Part shown: positions 20,503 to 29,757 of the stretch, one piece after another | Layout of the letters: every line of letters begins with the position of its first letter | How positions within the stretch are numbered: the stretch's first letter is position 1 | Source: Natrinema sp. CBA1119 | GTDB lineage: Archaea; Halobacteriota; Halobacteria; Halobacteriales; Natrialbaceae | NCBI RefSeq assembly: GCF_002572525.1 | Contig: NZ_PDBS01000001.1 | Location: 1,240,001 to 1,304,000 of the forward strand | Length of the DNA stretch: 64,000 nucleotides | Direction of reading: 5' to 3' | Notes under the pieces: model-generated | The model's input: the letters and a program-made list of their open reading frames with translations, nothing else | Databases searched by the model: none | Told to the model about the DNA's origin: nothing | Translations under genes and position numbers: made by a program

Positions 20503-20648
20503 CTTTTTCGAAGAACTAACCGATGAGCGAAGCGAGTCGCTATTCTTCGAAAAAACGGAACGATGGATTTGAATCAGTGAGCGACGGACTTCGCCGAAAT
20601 CGGTGGACCCACCGATCATTTTTATCCAAGAAGGCGACCCATCATGCC

Positions 20649-21062
20649 ATGCGCAATTCGAAAGCAGTCGGCGACGAGACCGAAGCGAGAGCACTGTCCG
20701 AACTCATAGCCAGTGACTACAGCGTCTCGGTTCCCTTCGGAGACAACGACAAGTACGATCTCATTGTGGACGACGGGACTGACCTCCATCAGATCCAGTG
20801 CAAGACCGGCTGGTCGAACAAAGCGAATACGATGCGATTCAATACCCACTCACAAACCACGAAAAATGGCGATTATCACGAGGACACCTATCACGACTTG
20901 ATCGATGCATTTCTCGTCTATTACCCCGATAACGGGCAGTTTTACTGGGTCGATGCGGCCGATGCAACTGAACAGAAGATGGAGTTTCGGTTCGAGTCCA
21001 AGATCGATCATCCCTCGATAAACTGGGCGAGAGAATACGAATTCGATGGAACCATTCCGTGA
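20649..21062 (+). CDS. PD-(D/E)XK nuclease-like protein (intron-associated/HJC-like fold)
   Basis: 137 residues. The core pattern is GDETEARALSELI (Glu), YDLIVDD (Asp) and HQIQCKTG (Q-x-K), the order expected for a PD-(D/E)XK fold as in archaeal Holliday-junction resolvases and the group I intron-associated endonuclease family. An aromatic-rich C-terminus (FLVYYPDNGQFYWVDA) fits that family. ATG 20649 was preferred; an in-frame upstream extension to 20523 overlaps the tRNA flank and looks non-coding. DNA-cleaving activity is inferred from fold motifs only. Confidence 0.75.
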   Translation: MRNSKAVGDETEARALSELIASDYSVSVPFGDNDKYDLIVDDGTDLHQIQCKTGWSNKANTMRFNTHSQTTKNGDYHEDTYHDLIDAFLVYYPDNGQFYWVDAADATEQKMEFRFESKIDHPSINWAREYEFDGTIP

Positions 21063-21094
21063 TCTCGACTGTCGAACTGAACGAAAGTGCATGA

Positions 21095-21171
21095 TAGTAG
21101 CAACTGGACGTGTTCACGTCGATCGCACGATTGCTGTGCGATCGGTGGGCACTGACATCCAGTTGTTACTA
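21095..21171. repeat. Short palindromic element related to the one at 10014
   Basis: TAGTAGCAACTGGACGTGTT plus CACGTCGATCGCAC pairs, across a 7-nt loop, with GTGCGATCGGTGGGCACTGA plus CATCCAGTTGTTACTA. Ends and GATCGCAC core match the longer element at 10014-10210, so both belong to one dispersed family. It lies between the nuclease-like gene and the regulator gene. Confidence 0.6.
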
Positions 21172-21262
21172 GAGATGGTTCGAACGATCGAGATCTAAAT
21201 GCTAATTGTTTAGTCTTCCCTCGTCAATACGTCAGCAACCGAGGACATCGATCTCCAGATCA

Positions 21263-23386
21263 ATGACGAAACCGATCACCGTACTCGTCGTCGACAACGA
21301 ACCCGGCTTCGCGTCTCTGGCCGGAGAGATGCTCGAGCGCGAACGTGAAGCGATCACAGCCGAGGCGGCGACGGACGGCGCGGAAGCGCTGGAAATTCTC
21401 GAGCGCCGCGGGGTCGACTGTATCGTCAGCGATTACGAAATGCCGGAGATGACGGGCCTGGAACTGTTAGAGCGAGTCCGGGAGACAGACCCCGACCTGC
21501 CGTTTATCCTCTTTACAGGGCGGGGATCGGAAGAGATCGCCAGCGAGGCGATCGCGGCGGGGGTAACACAGTATCTCCAGAAGGAATCCGGCGAGGAGCA
21601 GTACGCGCTGTTGGCGAACCAGATCACGAACGCAGTCGCCCAGTACCGCACCGAAACGGAGCTCCGAGAGAGCGAGCGCCGCTACGATCGGACGCTGACG
21701 ACGTTACACGAGACGACGCGAGATCTGATGCGAGCCGAGACCAAAGCGGAGATCTACCGGGCGGCGGTCGAGACGGCCCGCGAGATCTTGGACGTGGCGG
21801 TCGCGGCGGCCTACGCGTTCGAGCCGACGGCGGGGGCTCTCGAGCGCGCGGCGTCGACGCGACGCTCGCCCGAGTTGGGCGATCTCGCGGAGACGTTCGA
21901 ACGGGGAGAGGGACTGATCTGGGAGGCGTTCTCCGAGGGAGACAGCGCCTATTACGAGGATGTCAGTCGCGAAGACGGGACCGATACCGCAGAAACGGTG
22001 GGTCGAAGCGAACTGATCGTCCCGCTGGGGACGCACGGCGTCTTGGTCGCGGGGACGGAGGACGTCGACGGGTTCGACGAGACGATGACGGAGCTGTTGC
22101 ACATTCTGGCGGCCAACACCGAGGCGGCGCTGGACCGGGCCGAACGCGAGCAGCTGCTTCGCGATCACGATCGGACGCTCACGCAGCAAAACGAGGAGCT
22201 GACGCGGCTCAACCATACGAACGAGATCGTCCGCGAGATCAATCACGGCGTCGCGCAGGCGTCGACGCGCGCGGCGATCGAGGAGACGGTATGTGATCGC
22301 CTCGCCGGAACGGACCGGTATCGGTTCGCCTGGATCGCCGCGAGCGACGACGAACCGCCCGCGCCGACCGCCTGGGCCGGGATCGACGCGGCGTACATCG
22401 ACGGAATCCGCGCCGGCAACGACTGCGCACCCGAGATCGAACTGGTTCGGGAGATCCTCGAGTCGGGGCAGGTGCGGACGGTACGCGACGTGCTCGAGGA
22501 CGACCGGTGGACGGTGCGACGCAAGGAGGCGCTGACCTACGGGTTTCAGACGGTCCTGGGCGTCCCGCTCGCTGCGGACGAACGGCGCTACGGCGTCCTG
22601 ATGGTCCACGTCGCGGGAGCCGACGCGGTCGGTGAGCGCGAGCGCGAGGTGCTCGCCGAGCTCGGGGAGACGATCGGACACGCGATTCAGTCTGTCGAAC
22701 GGACGCGAGCGATGCTGACCGATAGTCGCCTCGAGCTCGAACTCGCCGTAGGGGGCTCGCGATTGCTGCTCAACCGGCTGTCGACTCACGTCGCCGGGAC
22801 GGAGCCGATCGCGCTCGAGGGCGTCGTCGACCGCGGCGAGGACGGGATCGTCCTGTTCGTCAGCGCGCCGGCGGCGGCGGATCTCACCCCGCTGGAAGCA
22901 TCGTGGGCGTCGATCGAGACGCTCTCGGTCGTCTCCGAAGGCGAAGACGAGACGCTGTTCGAGCTGACGGTGATGGCGACGCCGTTCCTCGACGTGCTTC
23001 GAACGTACGACGTACAGATCCGGATGGCGACGGCCGAAGACGGGACATCGACGCTCGTTCTCGACGTTCCACAACGGGTCGAGACGCGGGCACTCATCGA
23101 GGCGATCAGAGAGGAGTATCCCGAGACGGAGCTGATTGCCAAACGGGAGACGACGACCACGCAGTCGGCGCGACAGCTCGATACCCACCTCGCGGAACGA
23201 CTCACCGACAAGCAGTTCGAAGCGTTGCAGGCGGCTCACTACAGCGGGTTCTTCGAGTGGCCCCGCGAGAGCACCGGCGAAGACCTCGCTGACGCGCTCG
23301 ACATCTCGCCGCCGACGTACCACTATCACCTGCGAGCGGCTGAACGAAAGCTCGTCACCATGGCGTTCGACGGGAATTCTAATTAA
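21263..23386 (+). CDS. REC-GAF-GAF-BAT-HTH10 one-protein signalling regulator
   Basis: 707 residues. Residues 1-125 are a receiver domain with phosphoacceptor Asp57 (CIVSDYEMPEMTG) and conserved Lys near 107 (YLQKES). Two GAF-like sensor domains follow (about 155-300 and 335-480), then a bacterio-opsin-activator domain (about 485-640) and a C-terminal HTH-10 DNA-binding domain (LTDKQFEALQAAHYSGFFEWPR … DISPPTYHYHLRAAERKL). It joins phosphorylation input directly to transcription. No kinase is adjacent, so the partner is encoded elsewhere. ATG 21263 starts the REC strand in the standard way. Confidence 0.88.
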   Translation: MTKPITVLVVDNEPGFASLAGEMLEREREAITAEAATDGAEALEILERRGVDCIVSDYEMPEMTGLELLERVRETDPDLPFILFTGRGSEEIASEAIAAGVTQYLQKESGEEQYALLANQITNAVAQYRTETELRESERRYDRTLTTLHETTRDLMRAETKAEIYRAAVETAREILDVAVAAAYAFEPTAGALERAASTRRSPELGDLAETFERGEGLIWEAFSEGDSAYYEDVSREDGTDTAETVGRSELIVPLGTHGVLVAGTEDVDGFDETMTELLHILAANTEAALDRAEREQLLRDHDRTLTQQNEELTRLNHTNEIVREINHGVAQASTRAAIEETVCDRLAGTDRYRFAWIAASDDEPPAPTAWAGIDAAYIDGIRAGNDCAPEIELVREILESGQVRTVRDVLEDDRWTVRRKEALTYGFQTVLGVPLAADERRYGVLMVHVAGADAVGEREREVLAELGETIGHAIQSVERTRAMLTDSRLELELAVGGSRLLLNRLSTHVAGTEPIALEGVVDRGEDGIVLFVSAPAAADLTPLEASWASIETLSVVSEGEDETLFELTVMATPFLDVLRTYDVQIRMATAEDGTSTLVLDVPQRVETRALIEAIREEYPETELIAKRETTTTQSARQLDTHLAERLTDKQFEALQAAHYSGFFEWPRESTGEDLADALDISPPTYHYHLRAAERKLVTMAFDGNSN

Positions 23387-23510
23387 TTAGTATATTCTGT
23401 AAGGACACACAAACAGTTAGAAAGTATTCTTACCCACCATCGGTTCGTATCGGTAATTGGCGATCCGAGGCACATTATCGCCATCCCCAATTCCCCCACC
23501 CCCTTTCCCG
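23381..23510. repeat. Duplicated ~130-bp intergenic element, copy 1
   Basis: It shares with 23733-23860 the ordered blocks AATTAATTAG, AAACAGTTAGA, CCACC/TTCGTA, TTGGCGATC and a C-rich end. The distance from AAACAGTTAG to GGCGATC is identical in both copies. GGCGAT at 23459-23464 can pair with ATCGCC at 23477-23482, followed by the C/T-rich tail. Copy 1 begins inside the stop codon of the preceding regulator gene. Between the copies, 23511-23732 shows no gene. Confidence 0.65.
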
Positions 23511-23732
23511 AACCATTCGTTCTATAGCGACGCCGTTCGTCGAACGGGTGCCGAAAACCGGTTTTGATGGGAGTACTCCATCACAGTGCAGTCCAACGAG
23601 AGAGCTCCCCGCAGAGCGACGTGTGAACGAGTCCGATCAGTCGGGGCGGTCAGACAGGGAAATGTCGTCTCTGTCAAAACCACCGGTTATGTCAATCAGC
23701 GGCCCCCGATCGTAATGTCTCGATGAGACACT

Positions 23733-23860
23733 AATTAATTAGAATCTGTTGTATCGAGGTGGTAAACAGTTAGAGATTATATTTAACTCCCACCAGTTCG
23801 TACGAGTAGTTGGCGATCTGAGACAGACTGTCGCCACCCCCATTCCCCCCACCCTTTCTA
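23733..23860. repeat. Duplicated ~130-bp intergenic element, copy 2
   Basis: Second copy, about 352 bp after the first. The hairpin is kept (GGCGA … TCGCC, 23812-23816 with 23831-23835) although the loop differs. The tail is CACCCCCATTCCCCCCACCC. A TATATTTAA-like stretch sits in the middle at the same place as a TATTCTTA stretch in copy 1. It could be a small RNA, a regulatory site or a mobile remnant. No gene was found in 23861-24008. Confidence 0.65.
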
Positions 23861-24008
23861 CCCGCCCTCGAGAGACATCTCGCGGTGTGCGCGCGAAGTC
23901 ATCCGAAAGCGGTACTGGCTATCCCAGCAACACCGGCGTACCGGCTCGAAAGAGGAGCGGCCGCAAATCGGGCCGTAATACTGTTCGGCGAGAGCGGAGA
24001 GTTCCGTG

Positions 24009-24779
24009 CTATCGGGATCGGCGACGCTGTGACTGCCGGTCTGCGGCCTCGTCCCACTCGATCCAGTCCTGTTCCCAGCCGCGACGGGACTCGGCGCGTC
24101 GCTGTGCCCGTTCGCGGTCCTCGCGAGTCATCCGGTTTCGCTCGACGGCTCCCGATTGCTCGCCCTCGACCAGCAGCGGATCGAACGAGACGGGATCGAA
24201 CCGGTCGACCACGCCGTCGGTCGAGACCGCCTCGAGTCGCTGTCGTTGGGTGCCACGCGGGAAGACCAGTCGCCCGCCCTCGGCGAGTTGCTCGAGCAGG
24301 GCGCGGGGCGGTTCGACCGCGGCGGCCTCGAGTAAGATCCGGTCGAAGGGGGCGTACTCGGGGAAGCCCGTCGCGCCGTCGCGGCAGTCGACGAGGACGC
24401 CGTCGTAGCCCGCGTCGGCGAGGTTCTCCCGCGCTTCGACGACCAGTGGCCTGGAGATGTCGACAGCGTGAACGTTCGCTTCGCCGACGACCTCGGCCGC
24501 GACGGCGGCGGTGTAACCGACGCCGACGCCCACGATCAGCACCGTCTCGTCATCCTCGAGTGCGAGCGCCTGGAGCAGTCTGGCGGCCGTGCTCGGGGCG
24601 AGGACGCGGGTACCGAAGGCGTCGTGTTCGCGATCGGCGTAGGCCGTCCGTTCGTCGTCGAGAAACGCGTGCCTGGGCACGTCGCGCATCGCGACGGCGA
24701 TGGTTTCGTCCGAGAGGACGTTCTTTGGCGCGGCCTCGAGGCCGTCGACCATGTCCTCTCGCAGTACCGCGAGGTCCAT
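24009..24779 (-). CDS. Protein-L-isoaspartate O-methyltransferase-like protein (paralogue 1)
   Basis: 256 residues. The SAM-binding motif I is VLIVGVGVGYTAAVAAEVVG (about residue 80) and the N-terminal VPRHAFLDDERTAYAD matches Pcm. The substrate-pocket segment differs from the neighbour: it reads FGTRVLAPSTAARLLQ rather than GDGQTISAPHMVA. A basic Arg-rich tail of about 35 residues follows the domain. It is the second gene after the canonical pcm at 24836, with 56 bp between them. It probably methylates a related or different substrate; isoaspartate repair is not assured. Confidence 0.82.
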   Translation of the reverse strand: MDLAVLREDMVDGLEAAPKNVLSDETIAVAMRDVPRHAFLDDERTAYADREHDAFGTRVLAPSTAARLLQALALEDDETVLIVGVGVGYTAAVAAEVVGEANVHAVDISRPLVVEARENLADAGYDGVLVDCRDGATGFPEYAPFDRILLEAAAVEPPRALLEQLAEGGRLVFPRGTQRQRLEAVSTDGVVDRFDPVSFDPLLVEGEQSGAVERNRMTREDRERAQRRAESRRGWEQDWIEWDEAADRQSQRRRSR

Positions 24780-24835
24780 ACGCCAGCTATCGCACCGGCC
24801 GTTATGAATGGCGCGCTTGCTCGTCCGATTGTCAG

Positions 24836-25471
24836 CTACCCTCGCATCCGGACGAATCGAACGCCGCCATTCTTGGTCCGTTCGAGCGAGCCGTCGGGGC
24901 GTTTCGTCGCGTCGACGAGCGTCTGGCGACCGGTTCCGATCGGCGCGAGCACCTGGCCGCCCGGTCGGACTTGCTCGACGACGGGGTCGGGAACGTCGGT
25001 CGCCGCGCAGGTGAAGTAGACTGCGTCGTAGAGTGCGTGCTCGGGCCAGCCGTCGCGTCCGTCGCCGACCCTGATCGAGACGCCGTCGTACCCCAGCTCC
25101 GCGAGTTGCTCGCGGGCCCGCTCGGCCAACTCCTCGCTGTACTCGACGGTGGAGACGTTCTCGTCGCCGACGAGCTCGGCCGTCACCGCCGCATGGTAGC
25201 CACAGCCAGTGCCGATCTCGAGGACAGCATCGCCGGGGTCGACCTCGAGCAGGTCGGCCATGATCGCCACCATGTGTGGCGCGCTGATCGTCTGTCCGTC
25301 GCCGATCGGCAGTGGCCGGTCGGCGTAGGCGCTGTCCCGACGGTCGGGCGGAACGAACTCGTGACGCGGGACCGCGTCGAGGGCCGCGAGGACGCGGTCG
25401 TCGTCCACGCGCGGCGCGACGGTCTCGACCATCCGCCGGCGTGGAGCCTCGTAGCTATCGGTGTCGGACAT
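24836..25471 (-). CDS. pcm: Protein-L-isoaspartate O-methyltransferase
   Basis: 211 residues, the usual length. It repairs isoaspartyl residues in aged proteins using SAM. Present are VPRHEFVPPDRRDSAYADRP, the catalytic-pocket motif GDGQTISAPHMVA, motif I VLEIGTGCGYHAAVTAELVG and GGQVLAPIGT near the C-terminus. ATG 25471 starts MSDTDSYEAPR; the in-frame upstream stretch is unlike coding sequence. Confidence 0.93.
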   Translation of the reverse strand: MSDTDSYEAPRRRMVETVAPRVDDDRVLAALDAVPRHEFVPPDRRDSAYADRPLPIGDGQTISAPHMVAIMADLLEVDPGDAVLEIGTGCGYHAAVTAELVGDENVSTVEYSEELAERAREQLAELGYDGVSIRVGDGRDGWPEHALYDAVYFTCAATDVPDPVVEQVRPGGQVLAPIGTGRQTLVDATKRPDGSLERTKNGGVRFVRMRG

Positions 25472-25615
25472 GGGTCGGCGCCGAATACGCACTCGAGAAC
25501 AGTAGGGAGTGGGGTGGCGAGTACTGGGGTTCGGCCCCCTGTGCTGGGAGGAAAACGACGGGAGACGGGCGGCCAGCACTGGACGGGTGACGGTGAGCAG
25601 TGCGACGCGGCCCGC

Positions 25616-26269
25616 CTACCAGGCCGACCAGGCGCTGCTCTGCTCGTCGTAGGCGTAGACGCGTTTGATATCCTTCGCGAAGCCCGTATCGCCGCCCTCC
25701 TCGAAGCGGTCTCGCCGGTAGCCCTCGGCGTCGCCGCGGACGACGAAGGCGTCGATCTCGAACTCGTCGTCGCCGAAGGACTCGACCGCCCCGACCTCGA
25801 ACTCGTAGTCGCCGGGGACGTGGACCGTGATACTGTGGCTGTCGTCCCTCGAGCCGTCCTGGGGATGGATCGTGACGTTGACCGCCACGTTGTCGACCTC
25901 GCGGGTCCAGACGGTCTCGATCTCCTCGGCGGGGGCCGCCTCGACTCGTTTCTGTCCGTCGAGTTCGACGCTCGTTACGCGGACGGTCGAGAGCACTTCG
26001 TCGGTCTCGAGGATGAACTCGTTGCCGACTTCGATGCGCTCCTCTTCGGGCGTGGTAACGTTCGCCGTGAACGATTCGCCGCCCTGGGAGATGACGACGT
26101 CGAGGGTGACCTCCGTCTCGGTCTCGGGCTGAATCTTGTGGACGTGACTACACTCGCTGCATCGAACGGTCAGGTGTCCGCCGCCCTCCGTAAGTACCTC
26201 GTGGACCGTCTCGAGGTCCGGCGAGCACGAAGGACAGGGCGTCGGAACCCGGTCCGGTATTTCGCTCAT
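25616..26269 (-). CDS. Zinc-ribbon protein of the HVO_0476 type
   Basis: 217 residues. A single zinc ribbon near the start (CPSCSP…CSECSHVH) is followed by a beta-rich domain with GNEFILETDEVLSTVRVTSVEL, and a C-terminal stretch ending RVYAYDEQSSAWSAW. I recognise it as a haloarchaeal zinc finger family named after HVO_0476; its role is unknown. RNA binding is possible but not shown by the sequence. Gene order with the pcm pair is common in haloarchaea. Confidence 0.8.
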   Translation of the reverse strand: MSEIPDRVPTPCPSCSPDLETVHEVLTEGGGHLTVRCSECSHVHKIQPETETEVTLDVVISQGGESFTANVTTPEEERIEVGNEFILETDEVLSTVRVTSVELDGQKRVEAAPAEEIETVWTREVDNVAVNVTIHPQDGSRDDSHSITVHVPGDYEFEVGAVESFGDDEFEIDAFVVRGDAEGYRRDRFEEGGDTGFAKDIKRVYAYDEQSSAWSAW

Positions 26270-26331
26270 GGGCCTCCTAACGGCTACGCACCTAAAAGGC
26301 GATTGAACCCGTCGTCCGGTTGGGAGCGACC

Positions 26332-26913
26332 CTAGTTCCCCTGAATCGCGTCGATGACCATCGCCGCGGCGATGATCGGTTCTTTGGGGACGCTGCTGGC
26401 GTCGTCGATGACGATATCGTAGCGGTCGCGCAACGAGAACTGGCCGCTGATGGAGCCGACGTGTGCACCGTTCTGATCGGTGATCTCGTACTTGTGCGGG
26501 ATCCAGCCGCCGAACGGAAGGACGTTCCGGGCCAGCGTCACCATCGCGCCGCGGGAGTTGATCTCGGCCAGTTTCTCCTCGGTGGTCGCGTCGCGGATCC
26601 GCCACGTGTCCTGTAGCAGCGAGTAGTCGTTGTCCAGAACGACGATGTTCTCGCCGGTCCGGGCGTCCGAGAGTACGTAGTTCCCCGCGACGTCGATGAT
26701 GCCGCCGGCCTTCACCGTGAACACCTCGTTTCCGTCGGCGTCGACGAAGGGGAACTCCTCTTTCATCTTCAGCATCTTCTGTTTGCCCCGGAGGACGACG
26801 TTCCCGTCCGCGTCGAGCGCCCTGTACTTGTTTCGGACGAGCCCCTGCTCGACCGTGTAGCGGTCGTCGGTGAGCTCGATTCCCTCGATATCGTACGCTC
26901 GAGTGTCGCTCAT
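26332..26913 (-). CDS. LURP-one-related (Tubby/scramblase-fold) protein
   Basis: 193 residues. The sequence matches the LOR/LURP-one fold: a beta-barrel with a buried C-terminal helix (EPIIAAAMVIDAIQGN). Typical phrases are VRNKYRALDADGNVVL, LSDARTGENIVVLDN and YEITDQNGAHVGSISGQF. Bacterial and archaeal members have no defined function; membrane-lipid contact is suggested by the fold. ATG 26913 follows a clean intergenic region. Confidence 0.82.
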   Translation of the reverse strand: MSDTRAYDIEGIELTDDRYTVEQGLVRNKYRALDADGNVVLRGKQKMLKMKEEFPFVDADGNEVFTVKAGGIIDVAGNYVLSDARTGENIVVLDNDYSLLQDTWRIRDATTEEKLAEINSRGAMVTLARNVLPFGGWIPHKYEITDQNGAHVGSISGQFSLRDRYDIVIDDASSVPKEPIIAAAMVIDAIQGN

Positions 26914-27065
26914 CGGATTCCACCTCACACTACCCGAACTTGAAACCACTAGGTTCTCACATATCGGCCGGAGTTCGAGCGCATCCCGACGGAATGGAAT
27001 CGACGGAAGCGATAACAATCGCAGTCGAAAGCGGTGCCTCGAGCGTCGGCCGCCCGGTCAATCAG

Positions 27066-28022
27066 TCAGTCACCATCCGCGACCGGAAGGTCGACGAGAG
27101 AGCCGTCGGCGAAGACGCTCGGTTCCCGGATGATGCCGTCGAGGTGGATCGGCGCTTCGGTGTCGCCGCCGATCCCCGCGTCGTCGCCGATAGCGATGTG
27201 GACGGTGCCGCCGGCCTTCTCGTCCAGGAGGACCGAGCCGACGAGGTCGGAGACGGCGACGTTGGTGCCGATACCCAGTTCCGCGAGGTTGTACGCTGCG
27301 TCACCGGCCGTCTCCGCGGCATCCTCGACCGTCTCGCGAATATCGTCGTCCGAGATGCGGGTGACGAATCCGTCTTCGACCGCGAAGGAGAGCGTCCGGC
27401 CGTCCTCGAGCAACCCGTGGGGCATCATCGTCCCGTCGACGACGAAGGTCCCGTCGGCGGTCTCGGGGCTGATGAACACCTCGCCGGCCGGGAGGTTCGA
27501 CATCTCGCCGGGATCGTGGACGATGCCGGTGTCGGCGAGCCACTCGCGGTCGCCAACGCCGAACGTGATGTCGGTGCCGGCCTCGGTCGTGACGCGGACC
27601 TCCTCGGCCCCCGCGACCTGCTCGCGGACCGCCTCGCAGTGGGCCGCGATCGACTCGTAATCTGCTCCTAGCCCCGTCGTGAAGACGTCCTCGGTGATCC
27701 CCGGGAGCGTCGCGACCCGCGCCCCGGCCTCGTTCGCGTCCGTGCGGGCGCGAGTGTGACTCAAGCTCTTGGTCGTCGGCGCGAGGACGACGTCGGCCCC
27801 GGCCATCGCCGCCGCCACCGGAGCGGGGGGCTCGCCGCCGTGGGTTTCACCCGGCGGATAGCGAACGATCACGGCGTCGTCGGTGATCTCGCTCGCGACC
27901 TCGTAGATCGACTCTCCGATCGGAACCCGGTCGTCGTCGGTGACGACCGCACACGACTCCCCCGCCTCGAGACCCAGACACTGGCGGACCGCCGTCTCCG
28001 CCGCGGCTCGAAGTGCTGTCAT
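27066..28022 (-). CDS. Aminopeptidase-like protein (M29-related)
   Basis: 318 residues, soluble. It shows the pattern of a family annotated as aminopeptidase or leucyl aminopeptidase in haloarchaea: DREWLADTGIVHDPGEMSNLPAGEVFISPETADGTF carried over the central part, then GTNVAV and GTVHIAIGDDAGIGGD. Glu and His residues in the two last blocks would bind two metals as in M29 peptidases. The peptide substrate is unknown. Its start lies 247 bp from the divergent GAPDH gene. Confidence 0.8.
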   Translation of the reverse strand: MTALRAAAETAVRQCLGLEAGESCAVVTDDDRVPIGESIYEVASEITDDAVIVRYPPGETHGGEPPAPVAAAMAGADVVLAPTTKSLSHTRARTDANEAGARVATLPGITEDVFTTGLGADYESIAAHCEAVREQVAGAEEVRVTTEAGTDITFGVGDREWLADTGIVHDPGEMSNLPAGEVFISPETADGTFVVDGTMMPHGLLEDGRTLSFAVEDGFVTRISDDDIRETVEDAAETAGDAAYNLAELGIGTNVAVSDLVGSVLLDEKAGGTVHIAIGDDAGIGGDTEAPIHLDGIIREPSVFADGSLVDLPVADGD

Positions 28023-28269
28023 ACGCGAGTGTGCGGCGAGCGGGCCGATATGTCTTCCCCTCGATCGCGCTACGCGCGGAGTCTCGGACGGTCTCGCCTG
28101 TGAGTTCGGACCGCCGGATCGGGTCGAACGTGCGGGGTTGGCCGGCTCGAGTACCGTGCGAATCGGTACCGAGATCGGCCTCGAGAGCGATCGAGAACTC
28201 CGATTCGAGTAAGAATCGGCTGCGAGTCCTCGAAACGATTATCCCGCTCGGTGGTTCACTCCCGGGTAC

Positions 28270-29283
28270 ATGCAACAGGTCGCAATCAACGGCTACGGTA
28301 CGATCGGCAAGCGCGTCGCGGACGCCGTCCGGCAACAGCCCGACATGGAGGTGCTGGGTGTCGCGAAGACGCGCCCGAACTTCGAGGCCGAGACGGCGAT
28401 CCAAAAGGGGTTCCCGCTCTACGCGGCAATCGAAGAGCGCGAGGAACTGTTCGCCGAGGCCGGCCTCGAGATCGCGGGCCCGGTCGAGGAACTCGTCGCC
28501 GAGGCCGACGTCGTCGTCGACGCAACACCCTCGGGAATCGGGGCCCAGAACAAGGAACTCTACGAGGAGCACGATACGCCCGCGCTCTACCAGGGCGGTG
28601 AGGACGCCGAACTCACCGACGTGAGCTTCAACGCGCGATCGAACTTCGAGAACGCCGTCGACGCCGATCACGTACGCGTCGTCTCCTGTAACACGACCGG
28701 CCTCTCTCGAGTCATCGCGCCGCTCCGGGAGGCCTACGGCGTCGAGAAGGTCCGCGCGACGCTCGTCCGTCGCGGCGGCGACCCCGGCCAGTCCGACCGC
28801 GGGCCGATCAACGACATCCTCCCGAACCCGGTGACGATCCCCTCCCACCACGGTCCCGATGTCGAGACCATCTTCCCCGACCTCGACATCGACACGCTCG
28901 GGATGAAGGTGCCCGCGACGCTGATGCATATGCACAGCCTCAACGTCACGCTCGAGGAGGAAGTCGACGCGAGCGAGATCCGCGAACTGTTCGCCGACGA
29001 GTCGCGCCTGTTCCTGATCCCCGAGCGGCTGGACATCGACGGCAGCGGGACGCTCAAGGAGTACGCACTGGACGCGGGCCGGCCGCGCGGCGACATCTGG
29101 GAGAACTGCGTCTGGGAGGAATCGGTCTCGACCGTCGGACGCGATCTGTACCTGTTCCAGGGGATCCATCAGGAGAGCGATGTCGTACCGGAGAACGTCG
29201 ACGCGATCCGGGCCGTGACCGGCAGTGCCGACGCCGCAGAGAGCATCGAGACGACCAACGAGACGCTGGGAATCGGACTGTAA
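28270..29283 (+). CDS. gap: Glyceraldehyde-3-phosphate dehydrogenase, archaeal type II
   Basis: 337 residues, the archaeal length. The enzyme interconverts glyceraldehyde-3-phosphate and 1,3-bisphosphoglycerate; in haloarchaea the type II enzyme serves gluconeogenesis. The Rossmann motif [15 protein letters not shown] opens the protein, and the catalytic Cys140 lies in [10 protein letters not shown]. The phosphate-binding RRGGDP and the block [14 protein letters not shown] are standard. NAD versus NADP preference is not resolved here. Confidence 0.95.
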   Translation: MQQVAINGYGTIGKRVADAVRQQPDMEVLGVAKTRPNFEAETAIQKGFPLYAAIEEREELFAEAGLEIAGPVEELVAEADVVVDATPSGIGAQNKELYEEHDTPALYQGGEDAELTDVSFNARSNFENAVDADHVRVVSCNTTGLSRVIAPLREAYGVEKVRATLVRRGGDPGQSDRGPINDILPNPVTIPSHHGPDVETIFPDLDIDTLGMKVPATLMHMHSLNVTLEEEVDASEIRELFADESRLFLIPERLDIDGSGTLKEYALDAGRPRGDIWENCVWEESVSTVGRDLYLFQGIHQESDVVPENVDAIRAVTGSADAAESIETTNETLGIGL

Positions 29284-29355
29284 GGTCGCGGATTCGCGCC
29301 CCGATCGTATAGCGACGACAGAAAGTTTTTGCCGCCTGGTGGCTTACTGTCTGTC

Positions 29356-29757
29356 ATGCGCCGAGACGACCGCGACGAACCCTTCGACGACCTGTTCCGC
29401 GAGATTGAGCGAATGATGAACGAGATGATGAACGGCGCGGACGCCAACGTGGACTTCAACTCCTCGAATACTGTCGATAACGGCTTCGGCATGGACACCC
29501 ACGTCGACATCCACGAGACCGACGAGGAGGTCCGCGTCGTCGCGGATCTCCCCGGCGTCGAGAAGGACAACATCGAACTCGAGTGCGACGGCAAGACGCT
29601 GACCATCTCCGCCGAGAGCGAACACCGCCAGTACGACGAACGCGTCTCGCTGCCGACCCGCGTCAACGAGCACACCGCGTCCGCGACCTACAACAACGGC
29701 ATTCTCGAGGTCGTCTTCGATCGCGCCGAACAGTCGTCGGACATCAGCCTCGAGTAA
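29356..29757 (+). CDS. Small heat-shock protein (Hsp20/alpha-crystallin)
   Basis: 133 residues. A charged, Met-rich N-terminal arm (IERMMNEMMNG) precedes the alpha-crystallin domain, in which VRVVADLPGVEKDNIELECDG and ATYNNGILEVVF are the conserved first and last blocks. It holds unfolding proteins as an ATP-independent chaperone. A C-terminal I-x-I/V motif is weak (ISLE). ATG 29356 was chosen over an in-frame upstream start. Confidence 0.9.
   Translation: MRRDDRDEPFDDLFREIERMMNEMMNGADANVDFNSSNTVDNGFGMDTHVDIHETDEEVRVVADLPGVEKDNIELECDGKTLTISAESEHRQYDERVSLPTRVNEHTASATYNNGILEVVFDRAEQSSDISLE

Noticed and set aside
23749-24408. 219-codon frame across copy 2 of the duplicated element
   Set aside because: Begins inside the repeat and runs antisense to the pcm paralogue; Arg/Ser-rich shadow composition.
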